The notes under the pieces: model-generated
What the model was told of the DNA's origin: nothing
The model's database searches: none
Seen by the model: only the letters and a program-made list of their open reading frames with translations
Shown here: positions 21,476 through 32,223 of the stretch, in pieces
Numbering within the stretch: the first letter of the stretch is position 1
Layout: each line of letters opens with the position of its first letter
Program-made: the position numbers and the translations under genes
From: Moniliophthora roreri
Taxonomy: Eukaryota > Basidiomycota > Agaricomycetes > Agaricales > Marasmiaceae
Direction of reading: 5' to 3'
NCBI GenBank assembly: GCA_001466705.2
Contig: LATX02000224.1
Coordinates: 186,001-250,000 of the forward strand
Length of the DNA: 64,000 nucleotides

Positions 21476-22445
21476 ATTTTGGGGAAATTTTGAGGGGAAG
21501 GCTCAAAGACGACTACCGCCGCCTAATATATCGGATTGATGAAATCGGCAGCAGTTGCGGGCAGCGGGTTATTCCCATGTCACACAGAATTCCAAAGCGT
21601 TACGGTTTCGGATAGCTGTGTAGCGAAAATGGGTAAGACAGCCGCTTTCGTGTGATCGGAGGCGGGTTTTCCAAATTTCCTTCGTCTTCCGGCGTTCAAA
21701 ATTGGAACCGGCAAAACAATTGAAATTCAGCCCAAGGCGACGGTCGATTGAAGAAGCAACATGCCTCCCTGTATCGTGAAGGGGCGTAGAATGTGGGCAA
21801 TTTTCTTAGCATGTTTACTTGCACGTAGGGTGTCAATGATGAGATCTGGAAGAAGAGCTGCGACAGCTGTGGTCACCGTTGATTTTGCTCGCGGGGAAGG
21901 CTTCTTCAGCTAACCAAAGTACCACACCATATTTGAATCCAATGGCCTTCTCTGAGTGGAATCCGGTCTGATGCTCGACGAGAAGCTGCACCGTAGGGTA
22001 CCCGCGGCTTACATCGGAAGCCGGGTGCGATGCCACCAACAAAGTTGGCTGGAGAACGCTTGTGGTTGCGATCTGGCACTAGTAGTTCGCGCAACCCTTC
22101 ACATCAACTCTCGAGCGATTTACACAAAGATGTATACGAAGCTGGAATAACGCAACCACTATGGCATTTGGCTTGGCCTGGCTAGCGAGACCCGGAACAC
22201 GCCTAAAGCAAGGGAAATTGGCACTCAGCATAGCGAAGGCGGGTTGAAGCTGAGTTGAGTACCTAATCCCTCGGAGCCCGAGATATTCAGAGGCGCCATT
22301 GGTGAGATTTTACTGCAAGTAGTCCGAGAAGAGCCAGTATATGTTGCTGCAACGACAAGTTGACTCGAACAGGATACTCGGACGCAAGAGTGCACGCCAG
22401 GTTCGCTCTCTTTAGAGCAACACGGTACCATGCGTACAACTCTCG
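21476..22445. other. Intergenic region, nothing recognised
   Basis: The first 100-200 bases are the probable promoter of the CFEM gene. Further on there are only short frames on both strands without recognisable motifs. Confidence 0.4.
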
Positions 22446-22934
22446 CTACAGACAAGCCGAATCCTTAAAATGAATTCGTGCTGAAGAAGCCTGTGATATT
22501 GTTGGGATATGGAGAACACTATCTGCAATGGTTAAGTGTGCAGTACGCCGGAGAGCTGGAGCTGGAGAATATCTTCTTTCTATTATCCAATCCCAATTAT
22601 GCTCCATACGGACTTTTTGATCGCTTTTCCAGCTCGGGTAGCTCATACTGACAAATGCTACGAAGGTTTCACGGCTTGGACATGCTGCCGCTCGTAGTTT
22701 TTGGACCACCGTTTTGCACCAGCCAAAACGACTAGCATCGAACACAATTAAAGTGCGCAGGACGAGATAGCCCCCAAGACTCCGCACTTCTCGAAGGGTC
22801 GATGAACCATCACTATAAACAGTACGACGTTCACAGCTATGGGAAGCTGGAGTAGAAGAATGTCTCACCTCATCATCCTCAGTTCTCAATGCTTTCGCCT
22901 TACGTAGATCCAGAAAGCAGTATTGGAATTCCAT
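22446..22934 (-). CDS. Hypothetical protein, possibly a relic
   Basis: A 162-codon open frame on the minus strand begins MEFQYCFLDLRKAKAL and ends HFKDSACL. It has normal CpG content, unlike the repeat nest. No domain, signal peptide or membrane segment is evident. The part from VSMSYPSWKSDQ to LTIADSVLHIPTI has the look of an F-box/LRR-type fungal protein, but this is weak. It could also be a chance frame. Confidence 0.22.
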   Translation of the reverse strand: MEFQYCFLDLRKAKALRTEDDEVRHSSTPASHSCERRTVYSDGSSTLREVRSLGGYLVLRTLIVFDASRFGWCKTVVQKLRAAACPSRETFVAFVSMSYPSWKSDQKVRMEHNWDWIIERRYSPAPALRRTAHLTIADSVLHIPTISQASSARIHFKDSACL

Positions 22935-23800
22935 TCTCGAAGTAGCGTGAAGAAATGATTCCCAGCTAGAATTAGATAGCAGCGTTCCATATCAGCCAAA
23001 ATTAGCACCGAGCGCGGAGAACGAACGGACGACGTACCTCGCTTGCTTCTGCGCTGAAGTCGTCCAACCAACTTCCACAGCAAATGGCGGGAGAAACAGG
23101 TGAGGTGAGGGATATCCGAAAGGTATAGTTTTCTCAGCAGGGGTGGCGTTTCTGGGCAAGGTTACCCCAAGTCAACGTGAATGATAGGCAAAAATTGAGT
23201 ACAGAAACGTACGACAGCTCTAATTTTCACAAACTGACGCGACGACAGCTGTCCACCGCTCCAGTGTTGGGTAGGATTGCCACATATTGTTCTCGGACCA
23301 AGGGGGTTGTGATGCGCAAACCAGGCAACTTACAGACACGATATTAGATGGATGTAACGGAAAAAGCTGAGAGACCGTGAGAAACTGTAACATTCAGCCT
23401 CGGCGCCTAGTGATTTCGTACTTTGACCCGGCGTGCACCTGGTATAATTACTCCGAAACAACCAGGACACAACCTGGGCGAGACGCGAGGCTAACTACCG
23501 TCTGCTTTTCGTTTCGGATTGTGGATACTGCATGGCACTACGTTACCTTGGCTTCCTGGGCCGCAATGACACGCGTCGCGCGTTTGGCATCGATTACCAA
23601 GCGTAATACAAGGTTGCAACTTCGAGTTACTGCGGAGGTCATTATTGCGTCGATGTGCAAATTTCTTTCTGGCGTTACGGAATCAGTGCCAGTGATAGGA
23701 TGTCATTACCGATAAGGATATTGCAGTACACATAAGAACAAAGAATATAATGCTATGAATACTGGAATATTATGAATCACATAAAACATATGCCGAAGTT
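22935..23800. other. Intergenic region, nothing recognised
   Basis: Only short frames occur and none carries a family signature. The last 100 bases are the 3' flank of the convergent transporter gene. Confidence 0.4.
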
Positions 23801-24845
23801 TCATGGCCTGCGCCTCTGCATAAAACCCGAAAGATCCCCAACTGGCAACCTAAACGGCATATCAACCGACGCAAACAGGAGCGAGGCCATGAGATAATGC
23901 GACCCCACGATGGTCCCGAATGCAAAACCCCCGGCTACTTGGACTGATGTGACATTGACATTAGTCTCCGCACTCATACGGGATAGGAGAGACTTACTAA
24001 GTTTGGTCCCTGTATCAGTATTTCCATCTGCCAAATTAGAGTAGGCAGCTGCGAGTACGATGAAGGCGAACGTGAGAGTGAAGAATATCCACTAAAAAAG
24101 ACAAAGGCGTGAGCATTGGATTAAAAGAAAGGAGGGCCTGACACACAGCAAAAACGAGATTAGTCCTCAAACTCGTGATCAAGAAAATGAAAATGACCAC
24201 GGCCCAGTAAGCGTGGTAGAACATGAGACCGCTGTTGTAAGCCGGAGAAGCTGAACCACCGTTATTGGCGTATGCGCTGACAATATTGTGTTCTGGGTCT
24301 TGCAGAATAGCGAGGCCAAACCTGTATATATACAGGACGTGAGCGCCATTTTGATACCGCACAGAAAGACGCACCAGAATCCACCAAAGGTAATGAAAAC
24401 GACGAACGGGAATGTGTTGCCGAGGATCTGTGATGAGAGCACGATCAGAACATTCAGACCTCTGACCGACGAATAGTTTCTGATAACTCACCCATTCCAT
24501 AACACCGCTAATTACAAGAGCCAGTCCACCTAGGAAGTAAAATGGACCGACTAGAGCTGTGATAGACGATGCATCCGCTTTTCCCATCTTCAAGAAGCAG
24601 GAGGCGACTGGGGTGAGTACCAGGGTGAACGCGACAACGGCAAGTGGCGTTGGGTTGCCGAAACGCTGAGAGAGCGTAGAAATGGGAGGTGCTCGACCGC
24701 CTGGTTCGAGAAAGAGTCGTTCATATTGAGAACGGGTGAGCTGGATGGTGCTTCCGGTGTGTTCGTGGTGCTCCACAAGGCCTGCACCTTTTTCGGCGTC
24801 GTGGTGGTTGGAGGCTTCGGCGAGTTGTGAGTTTGAGGAAGCCAT
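23801..24845 (-). CDS. GPR1/FUN34/YaaH-family acetate (ammonia) transporter
   Basis: This is a six-helix plasma-membrane permease family (Ady2/AcpA-like) that moves acetate and related small ions. The first exon carries a polar N-terminus (MASSNSQLAEASNHHDAEKG), the family motif FGNPTPLAV (NPxP), then the first helices. Splicing then gives ILGNTFPFVVFITFGGFWFGLAIL in two blocks, FYHAYWAVVIFIFLITSLR, and WIFFTLTFAFIVLAAAYSNLADG. The end is YLMASLLF followed by PFRLPVGDL, matching the usual C-terminal FxLPVGxL. The intron between FW and FGLAIL uses gtgcgt and acag and restores the frame exactly. The last intron is less certain because its acceptor is CAAG. Total about 280-290 residues, normal for the family. 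Confidence 0.85.
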
Positions 24846-27086
24846 TAGATACGTAGCGCGGCGTATGATGTGCTGTGAAGTTGCAGGAGAATTTATGCTG
24901 AGTGCGGAGGACCACGGGGTTGTATCATGAGTTCTTCGGGTTGTGATGGAAGCACTGTTTTGACAGGTCGTGTGAGGAGGAAGTTAGAGGTTAACCGATG
25001 ATCACCCAATTAATTGCTGGTCTCGGTGGCTAAATCTAACGTCTCTGTCAATTTGAAAATGAGCGCCGAGTATGTACAGCTCACTGTGTCGATGCGTTAA
25101 TCATTGATGCGACGGTCTCCTAAGTAAAGCAGTGAGGCCTTGACAACTCTCTCTCATAACGTCAGGTCCGAGGTTGTCCGCCGAGAACTTCAGAGCTGTT
25201 GAACACAAAATTGGATCCGACCGACTTGGGAAATTTTACGCACGCTGGGTGCGTGAGGATATCCAGCAATTCATTTCATGGGACTGAGACTGTTAAAACG
25301 GTGTTGTGGCTTGGAGTATATTTTTAGAGCTATCTCACCTGGAACGATGAGGCGTTTAGGAGAATATGGACTGTCCCAAGATCGCGACTTGTCGCATGAT
25401 ATCGATATTCCAAACCTAATGAGCGTGAATCCGAAGTGACCTTTTTTGAGATATCCCAGTAAGATGAGCATATGCAGCTCTGCTTGAGAGACAAGGATCA
25501 GGTGGAGGTTCAAGGTAGTTGATCATTGCGGTTGGGAGTCTGGGTCTAGAGTCTGGGCCTCGAGTCGGCAAAAACGCCTATACTGGGAGCCCTAACCCTA
25601 CGATTCGCCTCCCTTCTACCCGCTCAGGTTATTCTTCTCTCAGCCTCACTCAAATTACTTAAATATAGCTCATAAGGGCTCATTCTAAGCGGCGCCACGG
25701 GAAAAACTCCAATACCAACCGAATCATTGGAGATCATGCTCAAGATATTCGCTATGGGAATCACGGTGATGATATGGTACTTGGATGGAACTAGCCTTTT
25801 GCAGTTCTCGGGAGGTGGTTTGTAGTCGAAAGAGAGAGAGAAATTAAGTGAGTTCCTTTGTTCTTCAATGGCTTGTCTTTTGGTATTATTCGTTCAAACT
25901 GAACCTTGCTTTCGTTGTCACGGCTCTCTGACCATTACTGACGGAACGATCTTCTTAGGGATGTCTAATCTTCTCAGAGATAAGAACTTCTATTAATCAG
26001 ATGTTTGGACGGCCAGGAAAGGTTTTAAGAGCAGGCAGATTCAACGCAAAGATCTGGATTTGGAGCGCTCATTGGTACACGCCCTTTTTGCGAATCGCTC
26101 CCTCCGAATTACACTGTCTGGTCCGTCATCCTTGCTTTCCTTTATCATGAGCACGGTTCACTAATCTTTGACTTCAAAGGTGGTTCATGCTCGTCGAGGT
26201 CAGGAAGGCAGTGGCGTCAGTCGGTCGGATCCAGTTTATGCATATCTGAGTAATCCATCCGCAAGTGGGGGCTATATCCATCTCGTGACAACCTCTGAAA
26301 TGGTAAGTCGCTGTATTGTCACCTGGAGCTATTGCTGAATGCTCTCCTGTTCCTTTCAGAGGCATCCGAATGCTCGAGCCAACGCTGAAAACTGCCTCAG
26401 AATCACTTGGAAAGCTGCGATGCACTCGTTCCAGGAACTCGTTTTTGACGCGCTCCGGCTGCGCCTTGAATGTTTTGAGAGGATAACGGATGTCGGGAAG
26501 AGTACGATACGAGGTCCTGTTGCCATGTTTAGCAGATTCGCCAGCAAACCCTGTTCACTCATTGCTGCTGCTGCAACCGACCACATCGGTGCGGACTCTA
26601 CTCGCTGTATTTGCTCGTCTAACAATTGTCTTTAGAGTCGGTTTGGTTCATGTTTTTCTCAAGAAGGCGACGCATTACCTGCACCTCTACATCCATTCGT
26701 GATCGTTTCGACCAATCGGCCAGAAAAGCGCTCTCAATACACCCCTTTTAGCAAGCTCGAGTACTCCGCCTAGCTCCAGGAAGGCTTCATGCGAGATGTT
26801 GAGTGAGCTAGATGCTCGACTCTCAAGGCGTGATTACGGAGTCATGGAGAGGGCGTTTCATAAGCTGTAGGCGGTGCTCTTGGGATAGCCGTGGAGACCG
26901 TGGAAGTTGAAGGAGAGGTTGAGAGCCGAAATTGGACGTCAACCCGATGTACCGAGCAGACCGAAGTCGTCATCGTTCTGTAAGATGGTCCTTTCGGTAT
27001 ATATCCCTAGCTTAACCTGACTGATTACCTTCCAGGTACATTGATCTATCCTGTCCGACCGTCTCTTCACCTCTCGTATTCGAAAT
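24846..27086. other. Gene-poor stretch
   Basis: The first part is the likely promoter of the transporter. Around 26180-26640 two plus-strand blocks join across a plausible intron (DPVYAYLSNPSASGGYIHLV, then RHPNARANAENCLRITWKAA), giving perhaps 130 residues of unknown type. I cannot support a gene model. No repeats stand out. Confidence 0.35.
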
Positions 27087-27430
27087 TAGTGATGTTGGGG
27101 GCTCGGCTCAAGCCCTGAAGCCAGGCCTGACTGAGCCAGAGCTCACAAAGCCGAGCCAAGCCCTACTGTAGGGCTTCGACCGGGCTCAGGGCTCGGGCTT
27201 GCATTTTTGAAAGCCCAAGCCCAGGGCTTGAGCCCTAGATGATGTGATGGAAAGTGCTGCCCGTGGGTGTAGGCAAGTGATACCCAAAAGCCCTGGCCTA
27301 AGCCAGGCCCTGCCTATGGCTCGGGCTTCTGGCGGCTCAAGGCTCGGGCTCGATGTTTGGTGAGCCTGAGCCCTCTCAAGCCAGGCCTAAGCCCGGGGCT
27401 TTGAGCCGAGCCAGGCCCGCAACATCACTA
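27087..27430. mobile_element. hAT-like MITE, copy 1 (344 bp)
   Basis: The ends are TAGTGATGTTG and CAACATCACTA, with sub-terminal repeats of AGCCC and GGGCT words throughout. The flanks TTCGAAAT (27079-27086) and TTCGAAAC (27431-27438) form an 8-bp duplication with one mismatch. TAGTG-type ends and an 8-bp target duplication are typical of hAT elements. A second copy lies at 60361-60681. It has no coding capacity. Confidence 0.85.
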
Positions 27431-28210
27431 TTCGAAACTGAAAGCGTCAGCTGCTGGAAGGGACCTTCACACCCTCTCGCATCGACCGAACGCTGAAAAG
27501 CAGTATACTTCAACCCAGTTATGGAAGATGTGGACTGCTTGAGAAGAGGCTGAAGTGTAATTTGGTTTGCATGTCAACTTCGGCGGAATGGGAAAATATG
27601 AACCAGCAAACCTCAGACAGCTTCCGCTAAGGATATCCAGCGTCAGGATCCCGGCCAATGGCAGTTGGAGCCCGCAGATCAAGTTACCTATGTTGGCCCC
27701 TCAGAACGGAACGGTCATGAACATGACGTAGAAAATGACTTTATGTATTATGGAGCGCACCAATACACTAGCTATTCATCCAAAGAAATCCTTGCAGTTC
27801 GCCGAGTCGCACCGAACCTGGCTGAACGCTCCCCAACGAGGCAATGCTTGGTCTGTTACGAAGCGCTGAGCGCCGAGGTTGAGGAGGATAGATGTCCTAC
27901 CCACACATGTGAAGCTTCTGTAAGTTCCAGCCGTTTGCTATCTGTCCTAGACGCCTCTTACACGCACCTTCAGCTCCCAACCGGAGTGTGTTAGGGCTCT
28001 TCGTGTTCCTAGGTGATCGTATCGTATAAGACGAGACTGCTTTGCCTTCCTTTCCGCGTCGGCATCGGATTTTCATTGACCTCGACATCTTCTCATCTTC
28101 CGTTCCCGAGTTCATAGAATGCAGCTTTTCATTGTCCTTGGTCCACACAGACGTGACGGTTCAACCTCGAAACTTAAAGTGACACTCGTTCCTGTCTATT
28201 CCCCGTCGAG
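27431..28210. other. Intergenic region with short unrecognised frames
   Basis: A 109-codon plus-strand frame at 27665-27994 (MEPADQVTYVGPSERNGHEH) has no known features. The last part is the upstream flank of the F-box relic. Confidence 0.35.
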
Positions 28211-29343
28211 ATGCCTACCTCCATCTCCAGTACTAGGCGGACACGTCGTCGTTCCATTCCTCCTGAAATCATTCAGCGTGTCGTGTTCGAACTTCGGCAT
28301 GATAGGAAGACACTCAAAAGTCTCTCGCTCGTCGGTCGAACGTGGGTATCAGCTACCAACCGGTACCTCTTCAATATACTCCGACTGAACGCTTCCAACA
28401 TTGTTGAAGTGTCCTGCAAGCTGGCTTCGACCAACTCTAAACAGTCACGCTTGTGTTCCAAGGGCATTAGAAGGGTTGTCCTTCAGCAGCCTCTTCGGAG
28501 CGAACACTTCTTCTCCCTCTTCGCCCAACATCCTTTGGAGGATGCCACCAATAGGAAGGGTTCCAAAGGGCCGGAAAGGGGTGTTCCTGTGGACAAACGG
28601 CCCAAGCTCGACAAGGAGTTGCAGAAAGTGTTTGGCCGGGTGACCAAGCTCACAGTGGAAGGGATATCTTGTGCGGATTGGGTGAAGACAGGCTTTCAGC
28701 ATGTCGTCTTGCAGCTGTTCCACCGGTTCAAAAATCAGTCACCGAACTTTCACTTCTCAACGTGGAATTTAGCTGCATCCAGCGGATGTGAAACCTCCTC
28801 GAGAATTTCACCACCCTGACCCGAGTGTTTTGGGCCAACGATGGTGAACATCCTAGGCTACCATGCCAAAGCCGAGCACCGCTATCGTCATACACACTCT
28901 ACCGAAGCATTTCCATTGCCGTTACTATCGACTGCAGAAACATTGTCGTGGCCCATTTCGTACCAATCGTATTCCGATTGGCACCCTTCATCGAGCGTTG
29001 GTCGTTTCTCAGTGTTCACACACTAGCCCATCTGGTTGGGATCAGAAAACTACTCGTGGAGGCTTCTAGTGCGGGACCAGTGGGCCAGGAGTGGACGGTG
29101 GAGCTCGACATCGACATTGAATTGCAAGCTGAAAGTGAGTCCTTATTGTTGTCGTAATATTCTGTCCTGACCTGCGATATGTATTCAGTGAAGGCCAATG
29201 CAATCCACTACCTTGATTTTAGCTTGAACCCAAAGATCACCCATATCCGGCTCCGCGGTTCATGGTGGTTCTTTCTCTCTCTCAAAGATCCTATTCGAAC
29301 GCTCGCTACCAATGCTGAAGACTTCGACATTACCAGATTGTGA
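28211..29343 (+). pseudogene. F-box-like gene with frameshift and stop
   Basis: The start reads IPPEIIQRVVFELRHDRKTL followed by LSLVGRTWVSATNRYLF, a standard Agaricomycete F-box opening (PxEI...D...L.S.SLV.R.W). F-box proteins recruit targets to SCF ubiquitin ligases. The frame breaks near 28735: the family-like continuation TELSLLNVEFSCIQRM is in the next frame and then meets TGA at about 28792. The rest (NLLENFTTLTRVFWANDG, later FIERWSFLSVHTLAHLVG) stays in that frame. An intron near 29130-29190 leads to the end at TGA 29341-29343. I therefore call it broken, although a sequencing error at the frameshift is possible. Confidence 0.6.
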
Positions 29344-30019
29344 CGGCGAGAGGGATGTATCAAAACGTCTTTCGCAACTCGACAGTAGCTTGACCAAGAA
29401 ACAGTTTCCGTACTTGAAAGCAAGTCGATTGCACCCTGTCATTAATCCTGGGTTCGAGAGAGGCCCGTGAATCCGGGTACGATGCTTTACGCCAAGCGGT
29501 GCTCACAAATTCATCGCCACAGAAGAGGGTCCAAGGAATGAGTGATATCATTCTTAATGCGATGCCCGAACTGCAGGGAGCGAGGCGTTTTGAGGGACGC
29601 AAGCAGTTTACAGGCTGAGATGAAATTATCGGGGTACGAATTCATGTCTTTATCACCGAAGGTCTATAATATCTTCCGCCGTTTCCGTTGCATATGCCTA
29701 TCTTCACCTTTTCGGTCCCTATATTTCATTTTTATTACCTTTATCAATACAGATGAAATGAATTATTGTCCTGATTGCGGACTGTTGTGAACAAACGGAC
29801 AAGTGGACATAGCAACCACACCCGAGCCATTCGCAGCCAGGGGCCCGAACATTTTGTTTGTCCTGGATACGGACAATAAGTTGAGCTGACTCAAGCTGCT
29901 TCGTTTTTAGACTCTAGTATAAATAGTCCGTCTATTTTGGTCGAGACGGATTCTCTACTCACTACATTCCGCCACTGACGACATGCGCGGCAAAAGCGCA
30001 ATGAATACGAGTAGCTTCG
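29344..30019. other. Intergenic or relic sequence
   Basis: Short frames only. A CPNCRERGVL piece near 29567 is too short to call. Nothing else is recognised. Confidence 0.35.
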
Positions 30020-30538
30020 GTGAACCCAAGGTACGGTTATCTTGCGAGCCCGCTATGTACTACCAGCACAGGTAGCAGAAACGTTGTGTTTTCGTTGTCA
30101 GCGGCGATGAAACCTTTCCTTCTGTATCGCTCCGTTCTGAATCGGATTTTGAAAGAGATGGCGATTTTACAAGATCCATGGTATCTCGAACGTACGCAAG
30201 AAAACGGCACTATTCATGTAACCCTGGATGACCTAAACAAGAAGGCTATCAAGATGAAGGAGATTATGAGTGCCTTTGACAGGAACGCAGCTCGAGGTCA
30301 CTGTACCAACCCATAAGTGAGCAGCTCTTTGGTGTCCCACTTACAAGCCATTTTACTCACTGGTCCTCTTAGTGCAAACAGGGACCAAATGGCCAGAAGG
30401 TTAGCTTCATCAAAAAATGCGATGGCTACCGCATTGCGATGTATTGTTCTGCGAGATGCGCGAAAGGCCCATTGGAATTCCGGTCATCGAGGTGAGATTG
30501 TTTTGAATTTTTTGGGGTACGACTTGAAGGTAATGTAG
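30020..30538 (+). pseudogene. MYND-type zinc-finger fragment with frameshift
   Basis: A first block (KPFLLYRSVLNRILKEMAIL to IMSAFDRNAA) is followed by an apparent intron. The next block reads CKQGPNGQKVSFIKKCDG then YRIAMYCSARC, the core of a MYND finger. The expected continuation KAHWNSGHRGE, with the last Zn ligand region, is in the next frame, so one base has been gained or lost near 30455. MYND fingers mediate protein contacts. The 5' end of the gene is not clear. Confidence 0.4.
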
Positions 30539-32223
30539 ATTCTGCACGAGACCCGTATGCATGACCGGCATCTCATAATCTCTCTCCTCAAGCTACCCAC
30601 AGCAAATAAGTTATCTCGACTCGGAATTCATTTAGGGCTGGAGAACGTACTATATAACGAGTACGGCCGTACAATATGACAGGTGTAGACGGGTGGCTTG
30701 TGTAGAGTATCAAAGGTTGCTCGAGGATCCGACCCGCCGCAATTCCACTGTCACCGAACTTCGACTAAGGTCAATGGTTGATGATATATTCTGAAAGCAC
30801 ACGCTATGAATTTGGAAGACGGTAAAACGGGTCGTCCGGTGTCTTACATCCGGTGTCCTCATGGCGGAAAGACGGTGGCTGCCCCGCCAAATATGCATCC
30901 TTATCAGTATTAGTTTGATTCCCATTGTATATCTCCACGTATATCTCCATGCATCGACATGACCGATTGACCTGTGTGGCGCCCAACGGGGTTAAGCGAC
31001 CGAGGCGCGTGCTCTCCCGTGACTGTCGTGACACGTCGCGTTTGTTCTGTTACCATCACCATGAAAGCCTGCTTTCATATGTTTTCCATTTTGTTCCGGT
31101 CTAGCCGACCAGAATCAAGCCCAAGAACCCATCTTTCCTCAAAGAAGGATAGTTGTAGTCAATGGCAGCGATCCACGAAGGTTCGTTTGAGATTTCACGT
31201 TCCCGAGTGTCGATACTACGTCCCAGCATCCAGAATCGGAAAGGGGTTCTGCAAGCTTTCACTCGGTCCGACAAAAATCTTATCTGGTTCCGAGTCAGTC
31301 GGTAGCATCGAGCTGCTAGATGGAAGGCTGGAGGCAAGTTAAGGAGGTGGCATTTATCTACATACTCGGAAGTGCTGGTAAAATTACAAGGCAGCGCCCG
31401 CGACAATGTTCGGCGTGTCCGGTCATTGCTTCTCGAATTCTGTGGCTCAATGGATCTAGTTGATGACTGTTCTTCGAAGGTGAGGCCGGGTCCTGTTCCT
31501 TACATACACTCCTGACCCCGTCAGTCTTTGCTTAGGAATCGTTTCGGTTTCAGGATTGCTCAAGTGGCTCGCATCCGAGCCGCACCGGAAATTAACATTG
31601 TTGTTTATCGAGGCTCCAAGCAACTATCTCTTTAGGCTTGGATAGATGCAGCTCTTATCATTTGACAGCTCGAATTGTAGGCCTCGACTACCCCTGCATC
31701 CATTTAGCATTTGACATGTTCTGCAGAGACGTATATCAAATAGAGAAGCAGTGCATCAGTGCATCAAAGCCCATTGTACATGTCTACACGTATATTACCC
31801 AATCGCAAAGGTCGCGCTTCCCCTGTTTCATTCATCGTACCACCTTCACTTTCTGTGGATGGTTTTTATTACCTTGCACTCCCAGGCAAGCCAAACTCAA
31901 AGTAGTTTGTTTTTTTTTTTTAGCTCAGAGAACTGCAAGATCGTCAAGTTCCTGGGCTGGTTCCAACTTCTGATCCAACTTGCTGTCAATCCGCACAGAT
32001 ACCGATTCTCGTAAATGACGCGATATCACCCCTCGGACCCTGGCCTCGGTAATAATAAAAAACCTTTAACCACCAGCCTTATCGCAGTGATGCGTGATGT
32101 CACTATCTCCGTCACTAAGACCCCGAAAACCCCTTTCGCGAGGCAACTATCGTAAACTAAAGGCAAGGAAGGACCCTTCAGCTTAATACACGCCTTTTCC
32201 TTCCCGTCCCTCACATCCCAGTC
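30539..32223. other. Relic-rich intergenic region
   Basis: Several short frames on both strands. One block near 31555-31637 reads GLLKWLASEPHRKLTLLF and could be from an F-box/LRR gene. No model can be supported. The last 100 bases hold the promoter of the GT2 gene. Confidence 0.3.

Noticed and set aside
27087..27430. AGCCC/GGGCT-rich block as a structured RNA or riboswitch
   Set aside because: The second copy with an 8-bp target duplication at 60361 shows that it is a MITE.
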